DNA of 64,000 nucleotides, taken from Variovorax paradoxus (lineage in GTDB: Bacteria; Pseudomonadota; Gammaproteobacteria; Burkholderiales; Burkholderiaceae_C). Position numbers and translations under genes: made by a program. The stretch spans positions 1-64,000 of the forward strand of contig NZ_JXQQ01000075.1 in the NCBI RefSeq assembly GCF_000834655.1, given 5' to 3'. The notes below the pieces were generated by a model that did no database searches, was not told the DNA's origin, and saw only the letters and a program-made list of their open reading frames with translations. Shown piece by piece: positions 41,256-49,292 of this stretch (positions are counted from its first letter, which is position 1; the number at the start of each line of letters is the position of its first letter).

Positions 41256-44200
41256 TTACCGTGTGACCAGTTCCGGCTTCGCCAGATGCCGCGCCAGCAG
41301 CACCGCCACATGCACCGCCTCGCGCTGCGCCCCGTCGCCGATCTGGTGGCGGCAGCTCGTCCCATCGGCCACCACGACCGCATCGGGCTTCGCGCGGATG
41401 GCCGGCAGCAGGCTCGCCTCGGCCATCTGCATCGAGACCTCGAAATGGCTTGCCTCGTAGCCGAAGCTGCCGGCCATGCCGCAGCAGGAGCTTTCAATCA
41501 GCTCGGGCTCGGCGCCGGGGATGAGCTTGAGCACATCCATGATCGGGCTCACCGCGCCGAAGGCCTTCTGGTGGCAATGGCCGTGCAGGAGGATCGGCGT
41601 CGCAGACGGTTTCAGCGCCAGCTCGAAACGGCCCGCCTTGATCTCGCGGGCGATGAATTCCTCGAACAGCAGCGCCTGCTTCGCCACCGTCTGGGCCTTG
41701 TCGCCGAAGCCCATCACCAGCGTCTCGTCGCGCAGCGTGAGCAGGCACGAGGGCTCCAGACCCACGATGGGAATGCCCGCATGTGCGAGCGGCAGCAGCG
41801 CATCGATGAGCGCCTCGGCGCGCACCTTCGCCTCGTCCACCATGCCGCTCGCGAGGAACGTGCGGCCGCAGCAATGATGGCCGCCGCTCTTCTCGACCGT
41901 GTGCAGCACGTAGCCAGCGGCCTCGAGCACGCGCGCGGCCGCGAAGGCGTTCTCGCTCTCGAAGGTGCCGTTGAAGGTATCGACGAAGAGCACCGCCACC
42001 TTGCCGCCGCGCGCCGCCACCGACAGTGCCGAGGCCCGGTCGGCGAACAGCCCGGGCTCGTTGCCCTTCGCGCGCCAGAAGGTGTCGCTGCGCCATTCGG
42101 GCAACGAACGTTTCGCCGAAAAGCCCAGCAGCTTCTCGCCGAGCCACGCCGCACCGGGCACGGTGTTGCGCAGGTTCAAGAGCCACGGCATGCGGCTCGC
42201 CTTATGCGCGTAGTCGGGCATGTAGGCAACGAGCTTGTCCTTGAGCGTATGGCCTTGGCGCTTCTTGTAGTGATCGAGAAACTCGATCTTCATCTTCGCC
42301 ATGTCCACGCCTGTGGGGCAGTCGCGCTTGCAGCCCTTGCAGCCGACGCACAGGTCCATGGTCTCGTGCATGGCTTCGCTGGTGAAAGCGTCGGCGCCGA
42401 GCTGGCCCGAGAGCGCGAGGCGCAGCGTGTTGGCGCGGCCGCGCGTCAGGTGCTGTTCGTCGCGCGTCACGCGGTAACTGGGACACATCGTGCCGGCGTC
42501 GAACTTGCGGCAATGGCCGTTGTTGTTGCACATCTCCACGGCCTTGGCGAGGCCGCCGGTGCTGTCGCCGCCGGTGCCGGGCGCGGTCGTCACCTCGGTC
42601 ACCGGGTCGGCGTTGACGTTCCAGGCCGACCAGTCGAGCACCGGCTTGAGCTCGATGCGGCGATAGGGCTTGGGCGCCGTGGGCGGCGCGAAGCGGAACA
42701 GCGAGCCATCGTCCATGCGCGGCGGGTCGATGATCTTGCCGGGGTTGAAGAGGTCGATCGGGTCGAGCTTCTTCTTGATCGCGCGGAAGGCCTCGTTGAT
42801 GGCCGGGCCGAACTGCCATTCGATCCACTCGCCGCGGCAGAGGCCATCGCCATGCTCGCCGCTGAACGCGCCCTTGTACTTGCGCACCAGCGCGCTGGCC
42901 TCTTCGGCGATGGCGCGCATCTTGGCGGCGCCATCGGCCCGCATGTCGAGGATCGGCCGCACATGCAGCGTGCCCACCGAGGCATGCGCGTACCAGGTGC
43001 CGCGGCTGCCGTATTTGGCGAACACCTCGGTCAGCGCGTCGGTGTATTCGGCCAGGTGCTCTAGCGGCACGGCGCAGTCCTCGATGAAGCTCACCGGCTT
43101 GCCGTCGCCCTTCAGGCTCATCATGATGTTCAGGCCCGCCTTGCGCACTTCCCACAGGTTCTTCTGGCGCGCGTCGTCGGGCATCTCGACCACGCTGCCC
43201 GGAAGGCCCAGGTCGCCCATCAATTCGACGAGCTGCTTCAGTTGCGGCAGCAGCGCGCCCTTGTCGGCGCCGGAGAACTCCACCAGCAGGATGGCTGCGG
43301 GCTTGCCGATCAGCGCGGTCTCCACAGTCGGCTTGAACGCCGGGTTCGCCAGGCTCAGCTCGATCATCGTGCGATCGACCAGCTCCACCGCCGTCGGCCC
43401 GAGCTTCACGATGTGCTGCGCCGCATCCATGGCCGCATGGAAGGTCGGGAAGTTCACGATGCCCAGCACCTTCGCCCGCGGCAGCGGCGCGAGCTTGAGC
43501 TTCAGGCTCCTGGTGTACGCGAGCGTGCCTTCCGAACCGATGAGCAGGTGCGCCAGGTTCACGCTGCCATCGGCGGTGTACGGCTTCTCGCTCTGGTTGT
43601 CGAAGATGTCGAGGTTGTAGCCGGCCACGCGGCGCATCACCTTGGGCCAGTGCTCGGCCATCGCATCGCGGTGCTGGCGCGCGAGGCCGCGCACGAACTG
43701 CGCGATGCCCGCCCCGCGCACGCCCATCGTGCCCACCGGGCCGAACTCCACCAGCTCGCCGCTCGAGAGCCATGCGTTCGCGCCCAGCACGTTGTGCACC
43801 ATGTTCCCGTAGGCGATGGAGCGCGAGCCACAGGAGTTGTTGCCCGCCATGCCGCCCAGCGTGGCCTGCGCACTGGTCGACACATCGACCGGATACCAGA
43901 GCCCGAGCGGCTTGAGTTTCGCGTTCAGGTGATCGAGCACGAGGCCGGGCTCGACGGTCGCCGTGCCCTCCTCCACGTTCACGTCGAGCACGCGGCGAAA
44001 GTGCTTGCTGTTGTCGATGACCAGCGCTGCGCCCGTGGTCTGCCCGCACTGGCTCGTGCCGCCGCCGCGCGCGAGCACCGGCACCTTCAGGTCGCGTGCG
44101 ATGTCGATGGCGGTTGCGATGTCGCGTTCGTTCGTCGGCACGAAGGCGCCGACCGGCGTGATCTGGTAGATCGACGCATCGGTGGCGTAGCGCCCGCGCG

Positions 44201-44327
44201 AGCCGTCGTCGAACAGCACCTCGCCCTGCGTCTCGGCGCGCAGCCTGCGCGCGAGCAACTCGCAGGTGTCGTTGGGCGGAAGAACGGTTCCGGCTGGCTG
44301 CATGTGGCTGGCGGGATCGATGCGCAT
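41256..44327 (-). CDS. FAD-binding and Fe-S oxidoreductase, D-lactate/glycolate dehydrogenase-like
   Basis: 1023 residues, a fusion of an FAD-binding PCMH domain (~30-560) with an Fe-S/CCG C-terminal half. The FAD region has VLARGGGTSQCGQTTG (~84-99) and STSAQATLGGMAGNNSCGSRSI. The cluster ligands are CNNNGHC (~597) with MCPSYR, and CVGCKGCKRDCP (~659). The CCG-type Cys motifs are GGHHCCGRTF and ESSCCGMAGSFGY. This is the YdiJ/D-lactate dehydrogenase (Dld-II) layout. It oxidises a D-2-hydroxy acid and passes electrons to the quinone pool. It shares an operon with the GntR regulator and is divergent from an aminotransferase. Confidence 0.9.
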   Translation of the reverse strand: MRIDPASHMQPAGTVLPPNDTCELLARRLRAETQGEVLFDDGSRGRYATDASIYQITPVGAFVPTNERDIATAIDIARDLKVPVLARGGGTSQCGQTTGAALVIDNSKHFRRVLDVNVEEGTATVEPGLVLDHLNAKLKPLGLWYPVDVSTSAQATLGGMAGNNSCGSRSIAYGNMVHNVLGANAWLSSGELVEFGPVGTMGVRGAGIAQFVRGLARQHRDAMAEHWPKVMRRVAGYNLDIFDNQSEKPYTADGSVNLAHLLIGSEGTLAYTRSLKLKLAPLPRAKVLGIVNFPTFHAAMDAAQHIVKLGPTAVELVDRTMIELSLANPAFKPTVETALIGKPAAILLVEFSGADKGALLPQLKQLVELMGDLGLPGSVVEMPDDARQKNLWEVRKAGLNIMMSLKGDGKPVSFIEDCAVPLEHLAEYTDALTEVFAKYGSRGTWYAHASVGTLHVRPILDMRADGAAKMRAIAEEASALVRKYKGAFSGEHGDGLCRGEWIEWQFGPAINEAFRAIKKKLDPIDLFNPGKIIDPPRMDDGSLFRFAPPTAPKPYRRIELKPVLDWSAWNVNADPVTEVTTAPGTGGDSTGGLAKAVEMCNNNGHCRKFDAGTMCPSYRVTRDEQHLTRGRANTLRLALSGQLGADAFTSEAMHETMDLCVGCKGCKRDCPTGVDMAKMKIEFLDHYKKRQGHTLKDKLVAYMPDYAHKASRMPWLLNLRNTVPGAAWLGEKLLGFSAKRSLPEWRSDTFWRAKGNEPGLFADRASALSVAARGGKVAVLFVDTFNGTFESENAFAAARVLEAAGYVLHTVEKSGGHHCCGRTFLASGMVDEAKVRAEALIDALLPLAHAGIPIVGLEPSCLLTLRDETLVMGFGDKAQTVAKQALLFEEFIAREIKAGRFELALKPSATPILLHGHCHQKAFGAVSPIMDVLKLIPGAEPELIESSCCGMAGSFGYEASHFEVSMQMAEASLLPAIRAKPDAVVVADGTSCRHQIGDGAQREAVHVAVLLARHLAKPELVTR

Positions 44328-44334
44328 GGTGGAG

Positions 44335-45030
44335 TCAGCTCGCTTTGTTGGCTTGGGGATAGATCTCGCCGGCGCGCAGCAGCTCCAGCACGGTGTCGCG
44401 CTTGCGCAGCACGTGCGCGATGAGCACCTTGCGCATGGCCTGCGCGTCGCGCGCGGCCAGCGCCTGGATCATCTGCTCGTGCTCGTCGACCGCGTGCTTC
44501 CACTTGGTCTCGTTCTGGTTGGTGCGAAAGCGCAGCGACTGCACGCGCGCGTTGATCGAGCGATAGGTGCCCGACAGCACCGGGTTGCCCGCCGCCTCGT
44601 TGATGGCCGTGTGGATGCGCGCGTTCAGCCGGTAGTAGCCCGAGAGATCGCGCCGCGAAAAGCAGGCCAGCATTTCGTAGTGCAGCGCGCGCACCTCGGC
44701 CAGTGCTTCGTCGGTGATGCGCTTGGCAGCGAGCTCGCCCGACATGCCCTCCAGCATCGCGAGCACCTCGAAGGTGTCGAGCACGTCGGCCTCCGTGAGC
44801 TTCACCGCCGCTGCGCCGCGGTTGGGCAAGAGGTCGACCAGCCCCTCGGCAGCAAGCAGCTTGATGGCCTCCCGCAGCGGCGTGCGCGAGACGCGCAATT
44901 GCAGGCACAGCTCGCGCTCGTTGAGCTTGGCGCCGGGGGCGATGTGGCCCTCCACCAGCATGGTGCGAAGGCGCGCGGCCACCTGGTCATGCAGCGCGAG
45001 CCTGGAGATCTCGATGATTTCAGCAGTCAT
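44335..45030 (-). CDS. GntR family regulator, FCD (FadR-like) type
   Basis: 231 residues. The winged HTH is at ~10-70 (LHDQVAARLRTMLVEGHIAPGAKLNERELCLQLRVSRTPLREAIKLLAAEGLVDLLPNRG). The all-helical FCD effector domain follows (~80-225) with FEVLAMLEGMSGELAA and the metal/ligand residues in ARIHTAINEAAGNPVL and DEHEQMIQAL. The start at 45030 (MTAEIIE) has AAAGGGAAAA upstream. It precedes the FAD/Fe-S dehydrogenase by 7 bp. Two copies of GCATTTTGAATGC lie in the divergent gap and are the probable operators. The ligand is likely a hydroxy or amino acid made by the neighbouring enzymes. Confidence 0.92.
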   Translation of the reverse strand: MTAEIIEISRLALHDQVAARLRTMLVEGHIAPGAKLNERELCLQLRVSRTPLREAIKLLAAEGLVDLLPNRGAAAVKLTEADVLDTFEVLAMLEGMSGELAAKRITDEALAEVRALHYEMLACFSRRDLSGYYRLNARIHTAINEAAGNPVLSGTYRSINARVQSLRFRTNQNETKWKHAVDEHEQMIQALAARDAQAMRKVLIAHVLRKRDTVLELLRAGEIYPQANKAS

Positions 45031-45047
45031 GGGTTTTCCCTTTGAAT

Positions 45048-45060
45048 GCATTTTGAATGC
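45048..45060. promoter_or_regulatory. GntR-type operator, copy 1
   Basis: GCATTTTGAATGC: GCATT-N3-AATGC, a perfect inverted repeat, 17 bp before the GntR start. An extra half-site, TTTGAATGCA, overlaps on the left (45041-45050). Placed to repress the regulator and the FAD/Fe-S gene. Confidence 0.72.
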
Positions 45061-45113
45061 AAAAAATAGGCGCTACAACCCCGCTGTTTAAGGGTAAACC
45101 ATCAATCAAAAAA

Positions 45114-45126
45114 GCATTTTGAATGC
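45114..45126. promoter_or_regulatory. GntR-type operator, copy 2
   Basis: An identical 13-bp GCATTTTGAATGC, 66 bp from copy 1, followed by the same AAAA. It lies 25 bp before the aminotransferase ATG, at or next to the transcription start. The pair allows one regulator to control both divergent units. Confidence 0.72.
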
Positions 45127-45151
45127 AAAACTGAAAGCGAAAGGACAGTCC

Positions 45152-46396
45152 ATGCTGCAACTCGACATCCATCCCACCGGCCGCCATTTCCTCCAGATTC
45201 CCGGCCCGAGCCCGGTGCCCGACCGCATCCTGCGGGCCATGAGCCTGCCCACCATCGACCACCGCGGGCCGGAATTCGGCACGCTTGGCCTGAAGGTGCT
45301 CGGCGGCATCAAGCAGATCTTCAAGACCAGGCATCCGGTCGCGATCTACCCCGCTTCCGGCACTGGCGCCTGGGAGGCCGCGCTCGCCAACACGCTGAGC
45401 CCGGGCGATCACGTGCTGATGTACGAGACCGGCCACTTCGCCTCGCTCTGGCAGAAGATGGCTACGCGCCTGGGCCTGTCGACCGAGTTCCTCGCGCTCG
45501 GCGGCACCGACGAGCATTTGCCGAATGCGCCGAGCTGGCGCCGCGGCGTGCAGGCCGAGCTGATCGAGGCGCGCCTGCGCAAGGACACCGAGAAAAAGAT
45601 CAAGGCCGTGTGCGTGGTGCACAACGAGACCTCCACCGGCGTCACCTCCGACATCGCTTCCGTGCGCAAGGCCATCGATGCGGCCGGCCACCCCGCCCTC
45701 CTGATGGTCGACAGCATCTCGGGCCTCGCGAGCGCCGATTTCCGGCACGACGAATGGGGTGTGGACGTCACCATCAGCGGCTCGCAGAAGGGCCTGATGC
45801 TGCCGCCCGGCATCAGCTTCAACGCACTCTCGCCGCGAGCGATCGAAGTTTCCAAGACCGCCAAGCTCCCGCGCGCCTTCTGGGCCTGGGACGAGATCGT
45901 CGAGATGAACAAGGACGGCTACTGGCCCTACACGCCCAATACCAACCTGCTGTATGGCCTCTCGGAATCGCTGGACATGATCCTCGGCGAGGGCCTGGAC
46001 AACGTGTTCGCACGCCACCAGCGCTGGGGTGCCGGCGTGCGCGCCGCGGTCAACGCCTGGGGCCTGCCGATCCAGTGCGCGGACCCGGCCGTGTACTCGC
46101 CCGTGCTCACCGGCGTGATCACGCCCGAGGGCGTCGATGCCGACGCATTGCGCCGCCTGATCCACCAGCGCTTCGACCTTTCGCTCGGCACGGGCCTGGG
46201 CAAACTCAAGGGCCGCATGTTCCGCATGGGGCACCTGGGCGACAGCAACGACCTGACCCTCGTGGCCATGGTCGCGGGCGTCGAGATGGGCATGAAGCTC
46301 TCGGGCATCAAGCTCGCGGGCAGCGGCGTGCAGGCGGCGATGGACTATTTCGCCAACCACGCGGCAGCGCCCGTCGGCCTGCAGAAGGCCGCCTAG
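45152..46396 (+). CDS. PLP-dependent aminotransferase, alanine/serine--glyoxylate type
   Basis: 414 residues of the class-V alanine-glyoxylate/serine-glyoxylate aminotransferase family. The opening FLQIPGPSPVPDRILRAMSLPTIDHRGPEF, the PLP phosphate region IYPASGTGAWEAALANTL (~66-83), VVHNETSTGV and the Schiff-base Lys in TISGSQKGLMLPPG (~207-220) are clear. It probably transaminates glyoxylate with Ala or Ser, or a related keto acid. The start is the ATG at 45152 with AAAGGA upstream. It is divergent from GntR; with the hydroxy-acid dehydrogenase across the gap this suggests glycolate or glyoxylate-type chemistry, but the substrate is not proven. Confidence 0.88.
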   Translation: MLQLDIHPTGRHFLQIPGPSPVPDRILRAMSLPTIDHRGPEFGTLGLKVLGGIKQIFKTRHPVAIYPASGTGAWEAALANTLSPGDHVLMYETGHFASLWQKMATRLGLSTEFLALGGTDEHLPNAPSWRRGVQAELIEARLRKDTEKKIKAVCVVHNETSTGVTSDIASVRKAIDAAGHPALLMVDSISGLASADFRHDEWGVDVTISGSQKGLMLPPGISFNALSPRAIEVSKTAKLPRAFWAWDEIVEMNKDGYWPYTPNTNLLYGLSESLDMILGEGLDNVFARHQRWGAGVRAAVNAWGLPIQCADPAVYSPVLTGVITPEGVDADALRRLIHQRFDLSLGTGLGKLKGRMFRMGHLGDSNDLTLVAMVAGVEMGMKLSGIKLAGSGVQAAMDYFANHAAAPVGLQKAA

Positions 46397-46418
46397 GCAC
46401 AAGACACACCGGCCGCAA

Positions 46419-46470
46419 CGCGTCGCTCGAACGACGCGGCGGCCACCACCTTGCCGGCCTTCGGGCCGGC
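46419..46470 (+). other. two stable hairpins between aminotransferase and Bug gene
   Basis: CGCGTCG-CTCGAA-CGACGCG (46419-46438, 7-bp stem) and GCCGGCC-TTCG-GGCCGGC (46453-46470, 7-bp stem capped by the very stable C(UUCG)G tetraloop). They lie in the 107-bp gap. Neither has a T-run, so they are more likely to protect or separate the binding-protein mRNA than to terminate fully. Confidence 0.5.
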
Positions 46471-46503
46471 ACGCATCGGACCCCCAACACCACGGAGACA
46501 AAG

Positions 46504-47484
46504 ATGATGCAAAGACGTTCCCTCATTCAAGCCGCGGGCGCCGCGGCCGCCACGCTGGGCGTGCCCCGGCTCTTCGCGCAGGAGTGGCCTTCGGGGCCCG
46601 TGCGCATCGTGGTGGGCTTTCCGCCTGGCGGCGGCACCGATGCGCTCGCCCGCGTGGTCGCGCAGAAGCTCACGATCATGTGGGGCCAGCAGGTCATCGT
46701 GGAGAACAAGGGCGGCGTCGCGGGCGTCCTCGCGGCCGACTACGTGGGCCAGCAGCCCGCCGACGGCAGCACGCTGCTGATGGCGCACATCAACAGCCAC
46801 GCGCTCGCGCCCAGCCTGCAGCCCAAGCTGCGCTACAACGTGGAGCGCGACTTCGTGCCGATCGTGCTGGTGGGCGTCACGCCCAACCTGCTGATCGCGA
46901 ACCCGGGACAGAAGGCGCTGAGCGTGAAAGACATCGTCGCTGCCTGCAAGGCCGCGCCCGGCACGATCAGTTTCGGCTCGGCCGGTGCGGGCTCCGCGCA
47001 GCATCTGGCGCTGGAGATGTTCAAGCTGCAGGGCGGCGTCGATGCGCTGCACGTGCCCTACAAGGGCAGCGGCCCGTTGCTGGCCGACCTGATGGGCGGG
47101 CAGATCCAGTACAGCTTCGAGACGATGACCGCCGCCACGCCGCATGTGAAGAACGGCCGCGTGATCGCCGTCGCCCAGACGCGCACCAAGCGCGCCAAAG
47201 GCCACCCGAACGTGCCGACGATGCAAGAGCAAGGCTTCGCGGGCTTCGAGGCCACCACCTGGTACGGCCTTGCGGGCCCGGGCAAGCTGCCGCCCGCGAT
47301 CGCGCAGAAGGTGAACCGCGATGTGAACACGGTGCTTGCGATGCCCGACGTGCAGGAGCGCCTGGACACCTACGGCGCGGAAGACGGCGGCGGCTCGCAG
47401 GACAAGTTCAAGCAGTTCATCAGCACCGAAATCGCCAAGTGGGCGAAGGTGGTGAAGGACGGCAACGTGCACGTGGAAAGCTGA
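46504..47484 (+). CDS. tripartite tricarboxylate transporter substrate-binding protein (Bug type)
   Basis: 326 residues. A Tat-like leader (QRRSLIQAAGAAAATLG, cleavage near LFAQ) is followed by the Bug signature WPSGPVRIVVGFPPGGGTDALARVVAQKL. Further elements are VENKGGVAGVLAADYVGQQPADGSTLLM and VDALHVPYKGSGPLLADLMGGQIQYSFE. Bug proteins bind carboxylates in the periplasm for TctAB or act as sensors. No TctA/TctB membrane genes are nearby, so it is one of the many orphan Bug receptors of Comamonadaceae/Bordetella. Same strand as, and probably co-transcribed with, the aminotransferase. Confidence 0.92.
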   Translation: MMQRRSLIQAAGAAAATLGVPRLFAQEWPSGPVRIVVGFPPGGGTDALARVVAQKLTIMWGQQVIVENKGGVAGVLAADYVGQQPADGSTLLMAHINSHALAPSLQPKLRYNVERDFVPIVLVGVTPNLLIANPGQKALSVKDIVAACKAAPGTISFGSAGAGSAQHLALEMFKLQGGVDALHVPYKGSGPLLADLMGGQIQYSFETMTAATPHVKNGRVIAVAQTRTKRAKGHPNVPTMQEQGFAGFEATTWYGLAGPGKLPPAIAQKVNRDVNTVLAMPDVQERLDTYGAEDGGGSQDKFKQFISTEIAKWAKVVKDGNVHVES

Positions 47485-47516
47485 GTGAGCCGTTGCGCAA
47501 CTGACAGAATCGCAGG

Positions 47517-48290
47517 ATGAACCCATCCATCACCGCCCTCGCCGACGCCCTGATCGCCGCACGCCGCGGTAACCGCACCCTCGACGCAGCGCCCTGGCTC
47601 GACGCGTTGCAGGACGCCGCCCAAGCCTACGAAGTGCAGGACGCCGTGGCCGCGGCGCTCGACTGGTTCGGTGACGACGGCGCCGTGCCCGGCCACTGGA
47701 AATCCGGTGGCGGCTCGCGCAGCGTGACGCTCACGCATGCGCCGCTGCCGCCGTCGGGCGTGCGCCAGAGCCCGGCGAATTTCGACGACCTCGTGTTCCA
47801 CACGCCCGGCATCGAATCCGAGATCGCGTTGCGGCTCGGCCAGGACGTGACGCCCGAACAAGCCGCGAAGCTCGACCACGACACCGCGGTTTCGCGCATC
47901 GACGCGATGGCCGTCTCCATCGAGATCGTCGATTCGCGCTGGCAAGACCTGGCCTCCACACCCGCCCTGCTGCGCCTGGCCGACTCGCAAGTCCACGGCG
48001 CGCTCGTGCTCGGCGAATGGCAGCCCTACAGGGCCATCGACTGGGCTTCGCAGCGCTGCGAAACGCGCATCGGCGACGGTGAGGTCGTCGTGCGCGAAGG
48101 CACCCATCCGCTGGCCGATCCGGCGTGGCTGCTGCCGACCTGGCTGCGCCACATCACGCGGCATGGCCGGACCGCACGCGCCGGCACGGTCGTGACGACC
48201 GGCTCCTGGGTCGGCGTGCTGCCCTGCCGCCGCGGCGATCAGGTGACGGCGGAATTCCCCGGCATCGGCGCGGTCAGCTTGCGCGTGTAA
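47517..48290 (+). CDS. 2-keto-4-pentenoate hydratase / FAH-superfamily protein
   Basis: 257 residues of the MhpD/fumarylacetoacetate hydrolase-like fold. GHWKSGGGSRSV replaces the usual G-YKIG element; the metal-binding acidic residues are likely in FHTPGIESEIALRL (Glu-x-Glu), followed by AVSIEIVDSRW (Glu, Asp). The end VTTGSWVGVLPCRRGDQVTAEFPGIGAVSLRV is the family C-terminus. The usual reaction hydrates 2-hydroxypenta-2,4-dienoate in meta-cleavage pathways; here it follows a Bug protein and aminotransferase, so another keto acid is possible. A -10-like CAGAAT lies 12 bp before the ATG. Its 3' end overlaps the convergent LysR by 52 bp. Confidence 0.83.
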   Translation: MNPSITALADALIAARRGNRTLDAAPWLDALQDAAQAYEVQDAVAAALDWFGDDGAVPGHWKSGGGSRSVTLTHAPLPPSGVRQSPANFDDLVFHTPGIESEIALRLGQDVTPEQAAKLDHDTAVSRIDAMAVSIEIVDSRWQDLASTPALLRLADSQVHGALVLGEWQPYRAIDWASQRCETRIGDGEVVVREGTHPLADPAWLLPTWLRHITRHGRTARAGTVVTTGSWVGVLPCRRGDQVTAEFPGIGAVSLRV

Positions 48291-49201
48291 CGCCCGTCTC
48301 CCACGCCCGAGCAGGCCACCAGGAAGTCGAGCACAGCCCGCACCCGCGCGGGCAGCGTGCCGGCCTTGCCGATGTACACCGCGTGGATCGGCTCGGCCTC
48401 GCCCGGGTTGAATTCCTCCAGCAGCGGCACCAGCCGCCCCGCATCGATGTCGTGCTGGATGTGATAAAGCGACAGCCGCGCCACGCCCGCGCCGGCAATG
48501 GCGAGTTGGCGCAGCGTCTCGCCATCGCTCGCGCGCACCGGGCCCGCCACCGGGATCGCGATCGTCCGGCCATCGACGCGCAGCGGCCAGTCGGGCACGT
48601 TGCGGCGGTAGGTCCATCCGAGCCGGTTGTGCGCCTCCAGCTCCTGCGGCGTGTGCGGCGTGCCGTATTTCGCCAGGTAGCCGGGCGAGGCAACGATGGC
48701 CTGGCTCGTCTCGCCCAGGCGCCGCGCGACCAGGTCGGACGCCGGCAGCTGGCCCCAGCGGATCGCGATGTCCGCGCGCTCGTCCATCAGGTCGACGATG
48801 CGGTCGGTCAGCGCAATGTCGAGCGTGATCTGCGGATGCATCTCGAGCAGGCGCGGCACCAGCGGCACCAGCTTGTGATGCCCGAACGACACGCTCGCAT
48901 TGATGCTCACCCGCCCGCGGGGCGCCGCACCGGCGGCGGCGCAGCGCTCGGCCTCGTCCATGTCGGCCAGCACGCGGGTGCTGCGCTCGTAGAAGTGCAG
49001 CCCCTCGGGCGTGAGCTGCAGCTTGCGGGTGGAACGGTGCACCAGCTGGATGCCCAGCCGCAGTTCGAGACGCGCCACCAGCTTGCTGATGGCCGAGGGC
49101 GTCATGTCCAGGAGGCGCGCCGCCGCGGAGAAGCCGCCGGATTCGACCACCTGCACGAAGGCTTCCATTTCGCCGGAGCGATTGACGTCGAGGCGTGGCA
49201 T
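48239..49201 (-). CDS. LysR family transcriptional regulator
   Basis: 320 residues. HTH at ~1-65 (MEAFVQVVESGGFSAAARLLDMTPSAISKLVARLELRLGIQLVHRSTRKLQLTPEG), effector domain from ~95 (GRVSINASVSFGHHKLVPLVPRLLEMHPQITLDI). A start at 49225 is in frame, but it falls inside the palindrome 49215-49231, so the ATG at 49201 (MPRLDVNR) is preferred. Divergent from an MFS pump and probably its regulator. Its 3' end overlaps the hydratase gene by 52 bp, antisense. Confidence 0.9.
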   Translation of the reverse strand: MPRLDVNRSGEMEAFVQVVESGGFSAAARLLDMTPSAISKLVARLELRLGIQLVHRSTRKLQLTPEGLHFYERSTRVLADMDEAERCAAAGAAPRGRVSINASVSFGHHKLVPLVPRLLEMHPQITLDIALTDRIVDLMDERADIAIRWGQLPASDLVARRLGETSQAIVASPGYLAKYGTPHTPQELEAHNRLGWTYRRNVPDWPLRVDGRTIAIPVAGPVRASDGETLRQLAIAGAGVARLSLYHIQHDIDAGRLVPLLEEFNPGEAEPIHAVYIGKAGTLPARVRAVLDFLVACSGVGDGRYTRKLTAPMPGNSAVT

Positions 49202-49214
49202 CGGGCTTTCTGTC

Positions 49215-49231
49215 TGTGATTTCAAATCACA
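49215..49231. promoter_or_regulatory. LysR-type palindrome
   Basis: TGTGATTTCAAATCACA, a perfect 17-bp palindrome with an 8-bp arm on each side of C49223. It contains T-N11-A (T49217 to A49229). It lies 14 bp ahead of the LysR start and 62 bp ahead of the MFS start, fitting autorepression and control of the pump. Confidence 0.75.
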
Positions 49232-49292
49232 AGTGTGTTTACTGGCGGCATTCTATTCACAGACCTCGAATGTCCTCACAGTACAGGGCATC

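Noticed and set aside
46504..47484. A full tripartite tricarboxylate transporter
   Set aside because: Only the periplasmic Bug-type protein is encoded; no TctA or TctB membrane subunit is in the neighbourhood.
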